The notes under the pieces were generated by a model. It was given only the letters and a program-made list of their open reading frames with translations. It ran no database searches and had not been told where the DNA came from. 50,135 nt of DNA. It comes from Ramlibacter sp. (GTDB lineage: Bacteria; Pseudomonadota; Gammaproteobacteria; Burkholderiales; Burkholderiaceae_C). Shown here piece after piece: positions 34,988-43,586 of this stretch (position 1 is the first letter of the stretch; every line of letters begins with the position of its first letter). Both the position numbers and the translations under genes were made by a program. Location: assembly GCA_028292245.1 (NCBI GenBank), contig JAQGMS010000028.1, forward strand, positions 1-50,135, given 5' to 3'.

Positions 34988-36739
34988 TCAGGTCGTGGCA
35001 ACCGCTTGCGAGCCCGCCGCGGCCTGGCGCTGCTGCGCCGTTTGCTGAGCCTGCGCCATGGCCTTGGCCAGCGCGGCCAGCACCTCGTCGCGCGGGCCGA
35101 ACGCCTGCACCTGCCCGTCGCGCAGCACCAGCATCTTGTCCGCCACCGCCAGGATGCTGGTGCGGTGCGTCATCACGATGAAGGTGGTGCCGCGCGCCTT
35201 GAGCTGCTGCACGGCGGCGGCGAGCGCGGCATCACCGGCGTCGTCCAGGCTCGAATTGGGTTCGTCCAGCACCACGAACACCGGGTCGCCGTAGATCGCG
35301 CGGGCCAGTCCGACGCGCTGGCGCTGGCCGCCCGAGAGCATCGCGCCTTCGCGGCCCACGGGGCTGTCGTAGCCCTGCGGCAGCGCCAGGATGAATTCAT
35401 GCAGGCCCACGGCCTGGGCCGCGGCGTGCACCTTCGCGGTTTCCACTTCGCCGAAGCGGGCGATGTTTTCCGCCAGCGTGCCGTCGAACAGCTCGACGTC
35501 CTGGGGCAGGTAGCCCACGTTGGGGCCGAGCTCGGCCTTGTCCCAGGCGAAGACGTCCGCCCCATCCAGCCGCACCTTGCCGCTGGCGGCCGGCCACAGG
35601 CCGGTGAGCACGCGCGCCAAGGTGGTCTTGCCGGAAGCGGAAGGCCCGACCACAGCGAGCACCTCGCCCGGCTGCAGCCCGAAGGCGACGCCCCGCAGGA
35701 TGGCCGAGCCGCTGCCGGGAGCGGCGGCGACCACGTTCTCGGCTTGTACGAAGCCCTTGGGTGCCGGCAACGGCATGGACTTGGCGCCGGCGGGCACCGC
35801 AGCCAGCAGCTGGTCGAGCCGGGACCACGCGTCACGCACCGCCACGGCGCCGCGCCACTGTGCGACGATCATCACCAGCGGCTGGAGAACGCGCGCGCCG
35901 AGCAGCGACGCGATGATCATCATCGAGCCACCGCCGTTCAATTGGTTGTGCAGCAGCAGCCAGGCCGCCAGGCCCAGCAGCCCCGAGCTCATCGTGGTCT
36001 GCAGGAACTTGGTAACGGCCTGGTAGCCGCCGGCGCGGTCCGAGGCCAGGGCCTGCAGCCGCAGGAATTCGCGCTGCTTGTCCATCCAGCGGCGGTGGAT
36101 GTCGCGCTGCATGCCCATCGACTCGATCACCTGCGCGTTGCGCAGCGTGCCGTCGGCGTACACCTGGGCGCCGATGGCGCTGCGGTTGGCGGCCACCAGG
36201 GGCGGCTGCGTGGAACGTTCGTTGAGCAGGCCGACGAAAGTCTGGACGATGGCGCCGACCACTGCCACCCAGCCGAGCACCGGGCTGATCGCGAACAGCA
36301 GCACCAGGAACACCAGCGCGACGGGCGCTTCCATCAGCGCGAGCACCACCGGCGAGTACAGGAAATCGCGCAGCGTGCGGAAGTCGTTCATGGCCTGCGG
36401 CGTGCCACCCTGCTGGCGGCGCAAGTTGGCTGTGAACATGGCGGAAAAGATGCGGTCGCCCAGCTGCCGGTCCAGTTCCAGCCCGGCCGCGTGCAGGATG
36501 TGCGAGCGAGCCCACTCCAGCAGCTCCATCACGGCATAGGCGCCCAGCACCAGCAGCAGCAGCATGAACAAGGTGAAATGGCTGCGGCTGGTGACCACAC
36601 GGTCGTAGACCTCCAGCATGAAGCCGGTGGGCGCGAGCACCAGCAGGCTCGCCACCAGGCTGTACCAGAAGGCCCGCTTGAAATAAGGCCGCAGCAAGGC
36701 CACGGCCTGGGCGAGTTCGGAAGATTGGGGAGATTTCAT
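34988..36739 (-). CDS. type I secretion ABC transporter, permease-ATPase fusion (PrtD type), copy 2
   Basis: A 583-residue protein of the same layout as its neighbour: six helices in the N-terminal half, then Walker A GPSASGKTTLARV, signature LSGGQRQRVGLARA, Walker B VFVVLDEPNSSLDD and H-loop MTHRTS. Since both copies keep all catalytic motifs, they could form a heterodimer or two exporters sharing one adaptor and channel. Its ATG overlaps the stop of the TnpB-like gene by 4 bases (ATGA), so translation of the exporter is coupled to that protein. Confidence 0.95.
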   Translation of the reverse strand: MKSPQSSELAQAVALLRPYFKRAFWYSLVASLLVLAPTGFMLEVYDRVVTSRSHFTLFMLLLLVLGAYAVMELLEWARSHILHAAGLELDRQLGDRIFSAMFTANLRRQQGGTPQAMNDFRTLRDFLYSPVVLALMEAPVALVFLVLLFAISPVLGWVAVVGAIVQTFVGLLNERSTQPPLVAANRSAIGAQVYADGTLRNAQVIESMGMQRDIHRRWMDKQREFLRLQALASDRAGGYQAVTKFLQTTMSSGLLGLAAWLLLHNQLNGGGSMMIIASLLGARVLQPLVMIVAQWRGAVAVRDAWSRLDQLLAAVPAGAKSMPLPAPKGFVQAENVVAAAPGSGSAILRGVAFGLQPGEVLAVVGPSASGKTTLARVLTGLWPAASGKVRLDGADVFAWDKAELGPNVGYLPQDVELFDGTLAENIARFGEVETAKVHAAAQAVGLHEFILALPQGYDSPVGREGAMLSGGQRQRVGLARAIYGDPVFVVLDEPNSSLDDAGDAALAAAVQQLKARGTTFIVMTHRTSILAVADKMLVLRDGQVQAFGPRDEVLAALAKAMAQAQQTAQQRQAAAGSQAVATT

Positions 36740-37350
36740 GCGCCAGCCTCCAGCTGAACATAGGTGGGGATGTCGCCCCGGTGGCGCGGCAAGTCGGCGG
36801 CCTTGACGGCGGCCACGTCCTCTTGCGCTTCATTGAAACTGAACAGCAGCTCGAACACCTGGTCGGGCCGGCGCAACAGGACGATCTCGCGCAGCTTGTG
36901 CTCGTGGAAGCGCACTTCGTCCTTTTTTGCCAAACGTATTTCATACAGCATGCGGCCTCCCAAGGTGTAGATCGACAACACACCGGCCTTGAGGCTCAAC
37001 GTGTGCCGGTCGAAATAGACGGGACTGTTGTCGGCGAAGCGCAGCAATGGCAATTTGGCGCCTTCCAGCTTGGCGTGATGATAAGGACTCTGGGGGTGCT
37101 GGAACACGATCCGGCTGGTGCGCGAAACCGAATAAATCGCATTGCAGATCATCTGCGAGCCCACTGCCGGGAATTGCTCGCGCAGGGATTTGTAGGCCAG
37201 ATGGTGCAGCGTGACCCGGTTCCAGCATCGATGTTGCTGGACCAGCGGAGCGAGTGCGTTACAGACCTGGGCGAAGGAGATTTGCAAGGCCCGCAACCGT
37301 TCGTTCTGCTCCGGAGAAATATTGAGGGCGATCCGCAAGGAGCTATTCAT
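36736..37350 (-). CDS. TnpB-like N-terminal domain protein without RuvC nuclease, heading the export genes
   Basis: A 204-residue protein not assigned by any standard export family. Residues about 15-85 (ALQISFAQVCNALAPLVQQH, TLHHLAYKSLREQFPAVGSQ, then NAIYSVSRT) follow the helical N-terminal part of IS605 OrfB/TnpB. Residues about 100-145 (LPLLRFADNSPVYFDRHTLS and SIYTLGGRMLYEIRL) follow the beta-rich WED-like part, where TnpB proteins have a similar F...V.YD.R...F and TL.GR pattern. A full TnpB is about 370-420 residues with a RuvC nuclease and zinc finger; none of that is present and no remnant follows, because the next gene overlaps the stop. It therefore looks domesticated, not decayed. 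A nucleic-acid-binding or regulatory role is inferred. The recognition is by eye, with no profile search. Confidence 0.6.
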   Translation of the reverse strand: MNSSLRIALNISPEQNERLRALQISFAQVCNALAPLVQQHRCWNRVTLHHLAYKSLREQFPAVGSQMICNAIYSVSRTSRIVFQHPQSPYHHAKLEGAKLPLLRFADNSPVYFDRHTLSLKAGVLSIYTLGGRMLYEIRLAKKDEVRFHEHKLREIVLLRRPDQVFELLFSFNEAQEDVAAVKAADLPRHRGDIPTYVQLEAGA

Positions 37351-37378
37351 ATAGGAGATTCTACACTCCTATATGAAT
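37345..37378. promoter_or_regulatory. perfect 13-bp inverted repeat covering the TnpB-like start codon
   Basis: Arms ATTCATATAGGAG (37345-37357) and CTCCTATATGAAT (37366-37378) match perfectly around the 8-base spacer ATTCTACA. The ATG (37350-37348, minus strand) is within one arm. In the DNA this is a strong operator candidate. In an RNA starting upstream it would hide the start codon and the GGAG in a hairpin. No second copy was seen in the window. Confidence 0.8.
37358..37363 (-). promoter_or_regulatory. candidate -10 element (TAGAAT) for the export operon
   Basis: On the minus strand TAGAAT (5 of 6 bases of the consensus TATAAT) lies in the spacer of the inverted repeat, 7 bases before the ATG. 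The -35 region 17 bases further up (TTCGTA) is weak. If used, transcription would begin at or next to the ATG, giving a leaderless message with the palindrome straddling the promoter. This is a prediction only. Confidence 0.35.
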
Positions 37379-37408
37379 TTTACGAAACTCACGGAAAAAA
37401 AGAGCGTG

Positions 37409-38212
37409 TTACCCCGGCTCAGCAGCCTCCAGGGCCGGAAGCGCAGCCGCGGGATCGGCAACCGCCACGAAGTGCGGATTGAGCACCGGCCGGCCCAGCC
37501 CGTAACGCAGCGGCCGGCCGGCGGCGTCCAGCACGGCGCCCCCGGCCTGTTCCAGCACCGCCTGCGCGGCGGCCGTGTCCCATTGGCAGGTCGGCCCATG
37601 GCGCGGATAGACGTCGGCCTCGCCTTCGGCGATCCGGCAGAACTTCAGGGAGCTTCCAGCCGCAACAAAGCTGTATTCGCATGGCAGCCGCTGCAGCCAG
37701 CGGGTCAGCGCGTCGCTGCCGTGCGACCGGCTGCCCATGACCCGCAACCGCCCGCCGGAAGCGCGCTGCGCCGCCTTCAGCGCCTGCGTTCCCGCCGCCG
37801 TGCGCTTCCAGGCGCCCACCCCCTGCGCCGCGAAATACAGCTGGCCGAGCGCCGGCGCCAGTACCACGCCCGCTACCGGCTCGCCGGCACGGATGAGCGC
37901 GATGTTGACCGTGAATTCGTCGTTGCGCTTCAGGAATTCCTTGGTGCCGTCGAGCGGATCGACCAGGAAGAACACGTCGGCCTCGGCCACGCCGGGCGAT
38001 GCCGACTCTTCCGAAAGAATGAACACGCCCGGAAAGGCCCGCTCCAGCCCCTTGCGGATGACGGCGTCGGCGCGCAGGTCGGCCTCGGTCAGCGGCGAGG
38101 CATCGGGCTTGCTCCATGCGGTGAAATCGCCGGCATACACGTCCATGATTTCGCGGCCGGCCGCTTCCGCAATGCTGCACAGCGTCTCCAGGCCGTTCAG
38201 GTCCAGTTGCAT
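37409..38212 (-). CDS. cysQ: 3'(2'),5'-bisphosphate nucleotidase CysQ (inositol-phosphatase fold)
   Basis: A 267-residue metal-dependent phosphatase that turns PAP into AMP and phosphate. Motifs are in order: the E-E pair in ILSEESASPG (about 65-74), DPLDGTKEF at 85-93 and WDTAAAQAVLEQAGG near the end, which bind magnesium. In sulfate assimilation and sulfotransfer, PAP is an inhibitory by-product. Here two sulfotransferase-like genes lie upstream in the same gene run, so CysQ probably clears their PAP. It starts 8 bases after the epimerase gene and is followed by 58 bases holding the promoter and inverted repeat of the export genes. Confidence 0.93.
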   Translation of the reverse strand: MQLDLNGLETLCSIAEAAGREIMDVYAGDFTAWSKPDASPLTEADLRADAVIRKGLERAFPGVFILSEESASPGVAEADVFFLVDPLDGTKEFLKRNDEFTVNIALIRAGEPVAGVVLAPALGQLYFAAQGVGAWKRTAAGTQALKAAQRASGGRLRVMGSRSHGSDALTRWLQRLPCEYSFVAAGSSLKFCRIAEGEADVYPRHGPTCQWDTAAAQAVLEQAGGAVLDAAGRPLRYGLGRPVLNPHFVAVADPAAALPALEAAEPG

Positions 38213-38220
38213 GGTCCGCG

Positions 38221-39228
38221 CTACTTGCCGTAGTAGCCGCGGTACCAGTCGACGAAGCGGCGCACGCCCTCGGCCACCGGCGTGTCGGGACGGAAACCCA
38301 CCCAATCGTTCAGCGCTCGCACGTCGGCGAAGGTCGCGGGCACGTCGCCAGGCTGCATCGGCAGGTAATTCTTGCGGGCTTCGCGGCCCAAGGCCCGCTC
38401 GAGCGCGCTCACATAGTCCATGAGCGGAGTCGGCTGGTGATTGCCGATGTTGAACACCCGGTACGGCGCGGTGCTGGTGGCAGGGTCGGGCCGCAGGGGA
38501 TCGAACGCCGCGTCGGGTTGCGCGGGCTTGTCCAGCACCCGCACCACGCCCTGGACGATGTCGTCGACATAGGTGAAGTCGCGCACCATCTCGCCGTTGT
38601 TGAAGATGTCGATCGCATCGCCGGCCAGGATGGCGCGGGTGAACAGAAACAGCGCCATGTCGGGCCGGCCCCATGGGCCGTACACGGTGAAGAAGCGCAG
38701 GCCGGTCACCGGCAGCCGGTACAGATGCGCATAAGCGTGCGCCATCAGCTCGTTGGCCTTCTTGGTGGCCGCATACAGGCTGACCGGGTGGTCCACGCCA
38801 TCGTGCTCGGTAAACGGCAGGCGCGCGTTGCCGCCATAGACGCTGGAGGAACTGGCGTAGACCAGGTGCTCCACCGCGTGGCGCCGGCAACCCTCCAGCA
38901 CATTGCCGAAGCCGCCGAGGTTCGCGTCGACGTAGGCCTCGGGATGGGTCAGCGAATGGCGCACGCCGGCCTGGGCGGCCAGGTGGACCACCCGCAGTGG
39001 CTGCTCGCGCGCCCACCAGTCCTGCAATGCCGGACGGTCGGCGATGTCCAGCTTTTCGAAGCGAAAGCCGCCGAACGCCTTGAGGCGATCCAGCCGCGCC
39101 TGCTTGAGCGACACGTCGTAGTAGTCGTTCAGGTTGTCCAGGCCGACCACCTTGTCGCCGCGCTCGAGCAGGCGCAGCGCCGTGTGCATGCCGATGAAAC
39201 CGGCGCAGCCCGTCACCAGGATTTTCAT
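38221..39228 (-). CDS. UDP-glucuronate 4-epimerase-like NAD-dependent epimerase
   Basis: A 335-residue extended [23 protein letters not shown] carries the NAD loop, [18 protein letters not shown] the sugar-nucleotide clamp, [12 protein letters not shown] the family signature, SSSVYGGN and the YAATKKANE pair the catalytic part, with [14 protein letters not shown] after it. This pattern ([24 protein letters not shown]) is that of bacterial UDP-glucuronate 4-epimerases, which give UDP-galacturonate. It overlaps the UDP-glucose dehydrogenase stop by 4 bases, so the two enzymes act in sequence: UDP-glucose to UDP-glucuronate to UDP-galacturonate. Confidence 0.92.
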   Translation of the reverse strand: MKILVTGCAGFIGMHTALRLLERGDKVVGLDNLNDYYDVSLKQARLDRLKAFGGFRFEKLDIADRPALQDWWAREQPLRVVHLAAQAGVRHSLTHPEAYVDANLGGFGNVLEGCRRHAVEHLVYASSSSVYGGNARLPFTEHDGVDHPVSLYAATKKANELMAHAYAHLYRLPVTGLRFFTVYGPWGRPDMALFLFTRAILAGDAIDIFNNGEMVRDFTYVDDIVQGVVRVLDKPAQPDAAFDPLRPDPATSTAPYRVFNIGNHQPTPLMDYVSALERALGREARKNYLPMQPGDVPATFADVRALNDWVGFRPDTPVAEGVRRFVDWYRGYYGK

Positions 39229-40553
39229 ACGCCGCCGCGCCCGATCGGGAAGTATTCGAAGCCCAGCTCGCGCATCTTCTGCGGCTCGAACAAGTTGCGC
39301 CCGTCGAACACCAGGGGCTGCTTCAGCGAGCGCTTCATCGCCTCGAAGTTCGGGCTGCGGAATACCTTCCACTCGGTCAGGATCAGCAGCGCGTCGGCGT
39401 CTTCCAGCGCCGCCATGGGATCGTCCACCAGCGTGAAGTCGGCCCGCACCCCATGCACGCGGCGCGCCTCGGCCATGGCCGACGGGTCGTGCGCGACCAC
39501 GCTGGCCCCGCGCGACCACAACGCTTCCAGCACCTCGCTGGCGGGCGCTTCGCGCATGTCATCGGTCCCGGGCTTGAAGGCCAGGCCCCACATGGCCAGC
39601 CGCATGCCCGCGAGATCGTTGCCGAGCCGGGCGACGAGCTTGTTGACAAGCACCTGCTTTTGCGCCGCGTTGGCCAGGTCCACGGCTTCGAGCACCCGCA
39701 GCGGGACATCGCTTTCCTGTGCCGTGTGGCGCAGCGCGCGCACGTCCTTCGGAAAACACGAGCCGCCATAGCCGCAGCCGGCATAGAGAAAGTGATAGCC
39801 GATGCGGGGATCGGCGCCGATGCCCTTTCGCACCTGCTCGATGTCGGCGCCCAGCCGCTCCGCGAGGTTCGCCATCTCGTTCATGAACGAGATGCGGGTC
39901 GCGAGCATCGCGTTGGCGGCGTACTTGGTGAGTTCGGCCGAGCGGATGTCCATCAGGACCAGGCGCTCGTGATTGCGCTGGAACGGCGCGTAGAGCTCGC
40001 GCAGGATCTGCGTCGCGCGATCCGAATCGGTGCCGATGACGATCCGGTCGGGCTTCATGAAGTCCTCGACGGCGGCGCCCTCCTTCAGGAATTCCGGATT
40101 CGAGGCCACCGCGAACTCGTGCTTCGTGCCGCGTGCCCGCAGCGCATCGTCGATGGTCTCGCGCACCTTGTCGGCCGTGCCGACTGGGACGGTGGACTTG
40201 TCCACCACCAGCCTGAAGCCGGTCATGTGCTCACCGATGCTCTGCGCGGCCGCCAGCACATGGCTCAAGTCGGCCGAGCCATCCTCCTCGGGCGGAGTGC
40301 CGACGGCGATGAACTGCACCTCGCCGAAATTCACGGCCCGGGCGACGTCGGTGGTGAACGACAAGCGCCCCGCCGCGACATTGCGTTGCACCATCTCCTG
40401 CAGGCCTGGCTCGTAGATCGGGATGCCGCCCGCTTCCAGCGTGGCGATCTTGGCCGCGTCCAGGTCCAGGCAGAGCACGTCGTTGCCCACCTCGGCCAGG
40501 CACGCGCCGGTGACCAGCCCCACATAACCTGTTCCAACCACCGTGAGTTTCAT
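39225..40553 (-). CDS. ugd: UDP-glucose 6-dehydrogenase
   Basis: A 442-residue two-step oxidase making UDP-glucuronate. [20 protein letters not shown] is the NAD loop; [34 protein letters not shown] and [20 protein letters not shown] follow the family; the catalytic cysteine is C266 in [29 protein letters not shown] is in the C-terminal domain. The start at 40553 lies 15 bases after the small membrane protein gene. Confidence 0.96.
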   Translation of the reverse strand: MKLTVVGTGYVGLVTGACLAEVGNDVLCLDLDAAKIATLEAGGIPIYEPGLQEMVQRNVAAGRLSFTTDVARAVNFGEVQFIAVGTPPEEDGSADLSHVLAAAQSIGEHMTGFRLVVDKSTVPVGTADKVRETIDDALRARGTKHEFAVASNPEFLKEGAAVEDFMKPDRIVIGTDSDRATQILRELYAPFQRNHERLVLMDIRSAELTKYAANAMLATRISFMNEMANLAERLGADIEQVRKGIGADPRIGYHFLYAGCGYGGSCFPKDVRALRHTAQESDVPLRVLEAVDLANAAQKQVLVNKLVARLGNDLAGMRLAMWGLAFKPGTDDMREAPASEVLEALWSRGASVVAHDPSAMAEARRVHGVRADFTLVDDPMAALEDADALLILTEWKVFRSPNFEAMKRSLKQPLVFDGRNLFEPQKMRELGFEYFPIGRGGV

Positions 40554-40568
40554 GGGTTCCTCTTTCGC

Positions 40569-41087
40569 TTACCCGCCGTGCACCAGCTTTCGCAGCGCCA
40601 GGAACAGGACCAGGACGATCGGCAGGCCGCAGATCGCCAGCAGCGGCGGTACGGCCAACAGCATTTCAGCCCAGTCCGGGTGCGCGTGCCTCAGGTACAT
40701 CACCATGCTGATGAGGCCCGCCACCACGATCACGATGGAATAGCCCAGGAGCGCCACCGTGCCGTAGAACCGATCGCGCTTGCGCGGGCGCGGCAGCAGG
40801 AATTCATCGGAAGCGTCGAGCCAGGCGCGGGCCAGAGCGCGATCCAGCACCTCATCGGCAATGCCGTTGCGCCGCAGCTCCTGGACGTACCTGCTGCTCG
40901 GCGACGCGTAAGGCAGGGCCTGCAGCACGTTCTTGCGGACCACCCGGCCCGCCGCTTCGACAAAAGCGTCGCCGCCGCCGGTCTGCTCCAGCAGCGCCTG
41001 CTTGCGGTAGTCCTGCTGCACGAAGCGCAGGAATTCGGGAATGTCGCCGCAGGGGCGGGACATCAATTCAGGGGTGGGTTGGGTCAT
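40569..41087 (-). CDS. small two-helix membrane protein of unknown function
   Basis: About 172 residues, not recognised. The N-terminal 110 residues are soluble and mostly helical (MTQPTPELMSRPCGDIPEFL onwards), with a segment YVQELRRNGIADEVLDRALA that looks like a short helical bundle. Two hydrophobic helices follow at the C-terminus (GTVALLGYSIVIVVAGLISM and LLAVPPLLAICGLPIVLVLF) with a short loop containing HAHPDW. The N-terminal region would be cytoplasmic. It lies in tight spacing between the Bug receptor gene and ugd, so it likely belongs to the surface-glycan run. ATG 41087 is preferred to an upstream TTG. Confidence 0.75.
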   Translation of the reverse strand: MTQPTPELMSRPCGDIPEFLRFVQQDYRKQALLEQTGGGDAFVEAAGRVVRKNVLQALPYASPSSRYVQELRRNGIADEVLDRALARAWLDASDEFLLPRPRKRDRFYGTVALLGYSIVIVVAGLISMVMYLRHAHPDWAEMLLAVPPLLAICGLPIVLVLFLALRKLVHGG

Positions 41088-41107
41088 GGATTGCCGGCCT
41101 TGCGCAT

Positions 41108-42094
41108 TCAACGCAGGGCCTCTGGCTTCAGTTTAAGGTCCTGGACGACTTGGCGGTAGTAGCCGATTTCGTCCGCCAGGCTCGCAGCCAGCACCTCCGG
41201 CGAGCCGCCGACGATGGCGTAGCCCTGATCCTGCAATGTAGCGCGCACTTCCGGCAGGGCCAGCACCCGGTTGAGCTCGCGATTGAGGGAGGCTACCGCC
41301 GTCGCGGGTGCACCCGCAATCACGTAGACGCTGGCCGATGTCGACATGCGCATGTTGGGCCAGAGATCCTTCAGCAGCGGCAAGTTCTGGTAGGGCGGCG
41401 CCGGTGGGCCGGACGTGGTGGAGGCGAGGATGCGTATCTGCTGCGAAGCGACCAGCGGGGGCGCCGCTGCGCGCGGCGTGAACATCACATCCACATGCCC
41501 GGCGACCAGGGCGTTGATCGCGGGCGCGACGCTCTGGAACGGGATCGTGACCATTCCCCCGCCGAGCAGCAGGCCCAGACGCTCACAAGCCAATGTCGTC
41601 TGCCCGGGCAAGGCGGCGCAGTTCAAGCCGCCGGGGCGCAGCTGCGCCAGGCGCTTCAAGTCGTCGGGTGTCCGCGCGTCCAGCGCGGCATTGGCGACCA
41701 GGAAGATTTCGCCGCTGGCAATCTTGATCACCGGCTGCAGGTCCCGCTGGATATCGAAGTCCAGCGCGTGGGTGGTGGAACTCACCGCGAACGAGGTCGA
41801 CACGAGCAGCAGCGTGCGCCCGTCGGCGGGCAGGCGCAGGACATAGTGCGTAGCCACCGTGCCGTCCCCGCCCGGCCGGTTCTCCACCATCACCGAAGTC
41901 CCCTGGCCCTCGAACATGTAGCGGGCCAGCAGGCGTGCTACACCGTCCAGGGTACCGCCGGCCGCATTGGGCACGACGATGCGGCCGGCAAGCTGTGCCA
42001 GGGCGGCAACGGGCAGCAGCAGGCCCATGGCGAGCGCCGCGATCCAGTGCCGCCATTTCGGGCCACAGGCCCAGGAACGTTCAGGTTTGAGCAT
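41108..42094 (-). CDS. Bug-family (tripartite tricarboxylate transporter type) periplasmic binding protein
   Basis: About 328 residues from ATG 42094, overlapping the adenylate-forming gene by 14 bases; a TTG lies three codons earlier. It has a signal peptide ending near PVAALAQ. The mature protein starts RIVVPNAAGGTLDGVARLLA, matching the Bug (TctC) receptor pattern of a glycine-rich PNAAGGTLD loop, then MVENRPGGDGTVATHYVLRL and PDDLKRLAQLRPGG. Such receptors often stand without their TctA/TctB partners. Being inside a glycan/sulfation gene run is odd; a sensing or periplasmic chaperone role is a guess. Confidence 0.88.
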   Translation of the reverse strand: MLKPERSWACGPKWRHWIAALAMGLLLPVAALAQLAGRIVVPNAAGGTLDGVARLLARYMFEGQGTSVMVENRPGGDGTVATHYVLRLPADGRTLLLVSTSFAVSSTTHALDFDIQRDLQPVIKIASGEIFLVANAALDARTPDDLKRLAQLRPGGLNCAALPGQTTLACERLGLLLGGGMVTIPFQSVAPAINALVAGHVDVMFTPRAAAPPLVASQQIRILASTTSGPPAPPYQNLPLLKDLWPNMRMSTSASVYVIAGAPATAVASLNRELNRVLALPEVRATLQDQGYAIVGGSPEVLAASLADEIGYYRQVVQDLKLKPEALR

Positions 42095-43586
42095 CTTTTT
42101 CAAATTTGATACGAAGCTGCGCGGCCATCTCGGACCGCATCACCTTGCCGCCGGTGTTCTTGGGCAAGGTGGGGGCGAAGATCATTTGCCCGGGTACGAG
42201 CGAAGTGCCCAGCCGCTCGCGGCACAGCTTTTGCAGCTCGTCCTTTTCAACGGGCGCGGTCGCTACCACGACCGCCACCAGCATCCGCAAGAGCGAGCCT
42301 TCCGCCTGCAATGCAACTACAACCGATTCGAGCACTGCCGGGTGCGAATTGATGACCTGCTCGATCTGCACGGGATCGATCTTTCGCCCGCCGATGTTGA
42401 TCAGGTGGTCCACCCGCCCCGCGAGTGTCAGGTAGCCGGCGCTGTCGACAGACCCCAGGTCGCCGGAGTAATTCCAGCCGTTGCGAAACATTCGCGCATT
42501 GGCCTCGTCGTCCTGGAGGTAGCCCGCCACCAGGGTCGGGCATTTGAATCTCAGGACGCCGGCCTGTCCCGCCGGCAACGGCTGGTCTTGCTCGTCCACC
42601 GCCTCGGCCTGGACCCACATGTGAACCCGGCCCGCCGACTCGGGCCGAACCGACAATGTTTCGTTGTTGGCCAGTGCAAGCGGTCCGGCCTCGGACGAGC
42701 CGTAGTTGATCTCGATGCGCGGGCATATGCGTGTGACGATGCCCTTGCGCAATGACGGCGAGACGCTCGCGCCTGCCACCGTAATCACCTGCACGCTCGA
42801 ACACATGGCCAGGCTTTGCGGCAAAGCCTGGGCCGCATGCGTCACCAGTTCTGCCGCCACACCGGTGGTCGTCACCACCCGCGTGGGCTGATCCCGTTGT
42901 ATGACGTCGAAAACATGCCCGAGCTTCACCGAGCTGGTGAGCACGATGCCGGAGCCGGACAACAATGGCCTCATTGCGTTGCCGATGCCCATCGAAATCG
43001 AGAGATCGGCCAGTACCAGCACCCGCTGCTCGCCATCATTCATGGCCCGCCCGAGGCCGTGGGACACGATCGCGCGCTCGTGCGTCTGGGGAATGCTCTT
43101 GGGGACACCCGTGGTTCCCGATGACAAGGTGATCAGCCAGGGCTCGTTGTCCACATCCTGCGGCACCGGCGCGGGGGACAGATCATGGTCCTGCGCCGAG
43201 CGCTTCAAGAGCTCGTTCACGTCCAGATAGGCATTCGATTCAAGGACGTCGGTGCGCCAGGCATCGCCGTGGTCCTGGATCACCCACCGTATGCCGTTGC
43301 GAGCCAACAGGGTCTGCTTCATCGGCTCGGGCCGGTCGGTCTTGAAGGGCGTCGCCACGGCGCCCATGCGGGCGATGGCCAGGATCATGAGCAGATAGGC
43401 CAACGGGCTTTTCACCGAAATCGCGACCACGTCGCCGCGCCGCACGCCCGCCCGGGCCAGCTTGGCGGAGCCGAGGTCCGCTATCCCGCACAGCACACCG
43501 TAGCTCATGGGTCGGCCGTCGTAGATCACTGCCACCCTGTCGGGGAATCCGTGGCTGTTGCGCCAGATGCCTTCGGTGATGTTCAT
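42081..43586 (-). CDS. class I adenylate-forming enzyme (acyl-CoA ligase/ANL superfamily)
   Basis: A 501-residue enzyme that would activate a carboxylate as an acyl-AMP and perhaps transfer it to CoA or a carrier. The phosphate loop LSSGTTGVPK is at 154-163, NYGSSEAGPLAL is the A5 motif, YSGDLGSVDSAGYLTLAGRV the A7/A8 motif, and LPKNTGGKVMRSE has the A10 lysine. No carrier-protein domain is fused. Its ATG overlaps the stop of the sulfotransferase B gene as ATGA. The substrate is unknown; in this setting it could activate an acid decorating the surface glycan or lipid. Confidence 0.9.
   Translation of the reverse strand: MNITEGIWRNSHGFPDRVAVIYDGRPMSYGVLCGIADLGSAKLARAGVRRGDVVAISVKSPLAYLLMILAIARMGAVATPFKTDRPEPMKQTLLARNGIRWVIQDHGDAWRTDVLESNAYLDVNELLKRSAQDHDLSPAPVPQDVDNEPWLITLSSGTTGVPKSIPQTHERAIVSHGLGRAMNDGEQRVLVLADLSISMGIGNAMRPLLSGSGIVLTSSVKLGHVFDVIQRDQPTRVVTTTGVAAELVTHAAQALPQSLAMCSSVQVITVAGASVSPSLRKGIVTRICPRIEINYGSSEAGPLALANNETLSVRPESAGRVHMWVQAEAVDEQDQPLPAGQAGVLRFKCPTLVAGYLQDDEANARMFRNGWNYSGDLGSVDSAGYLTLAGRVDHLINIGGRKIDPVQIEQVINSHPAVLESVVVALQAEGSLLRMLVAVVVATAPVEKDELQKLCRERLGTSLVPGQMIFAPTLPKNTGGKVMRSEMAAQLRIKFEKDAQT

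Noticed and set aside
36736-37409. Remnant of a recently inserted IS200/IS605 element
   Set aside because: The reading frame is intact and coupled to the exporter gene, there is no RuvC remnant downstream, no TnpA gene and no matching subterminal hairpins on both sides; the palindrome is only at the start. Domestication fits better, though old insertion as origin is likely.
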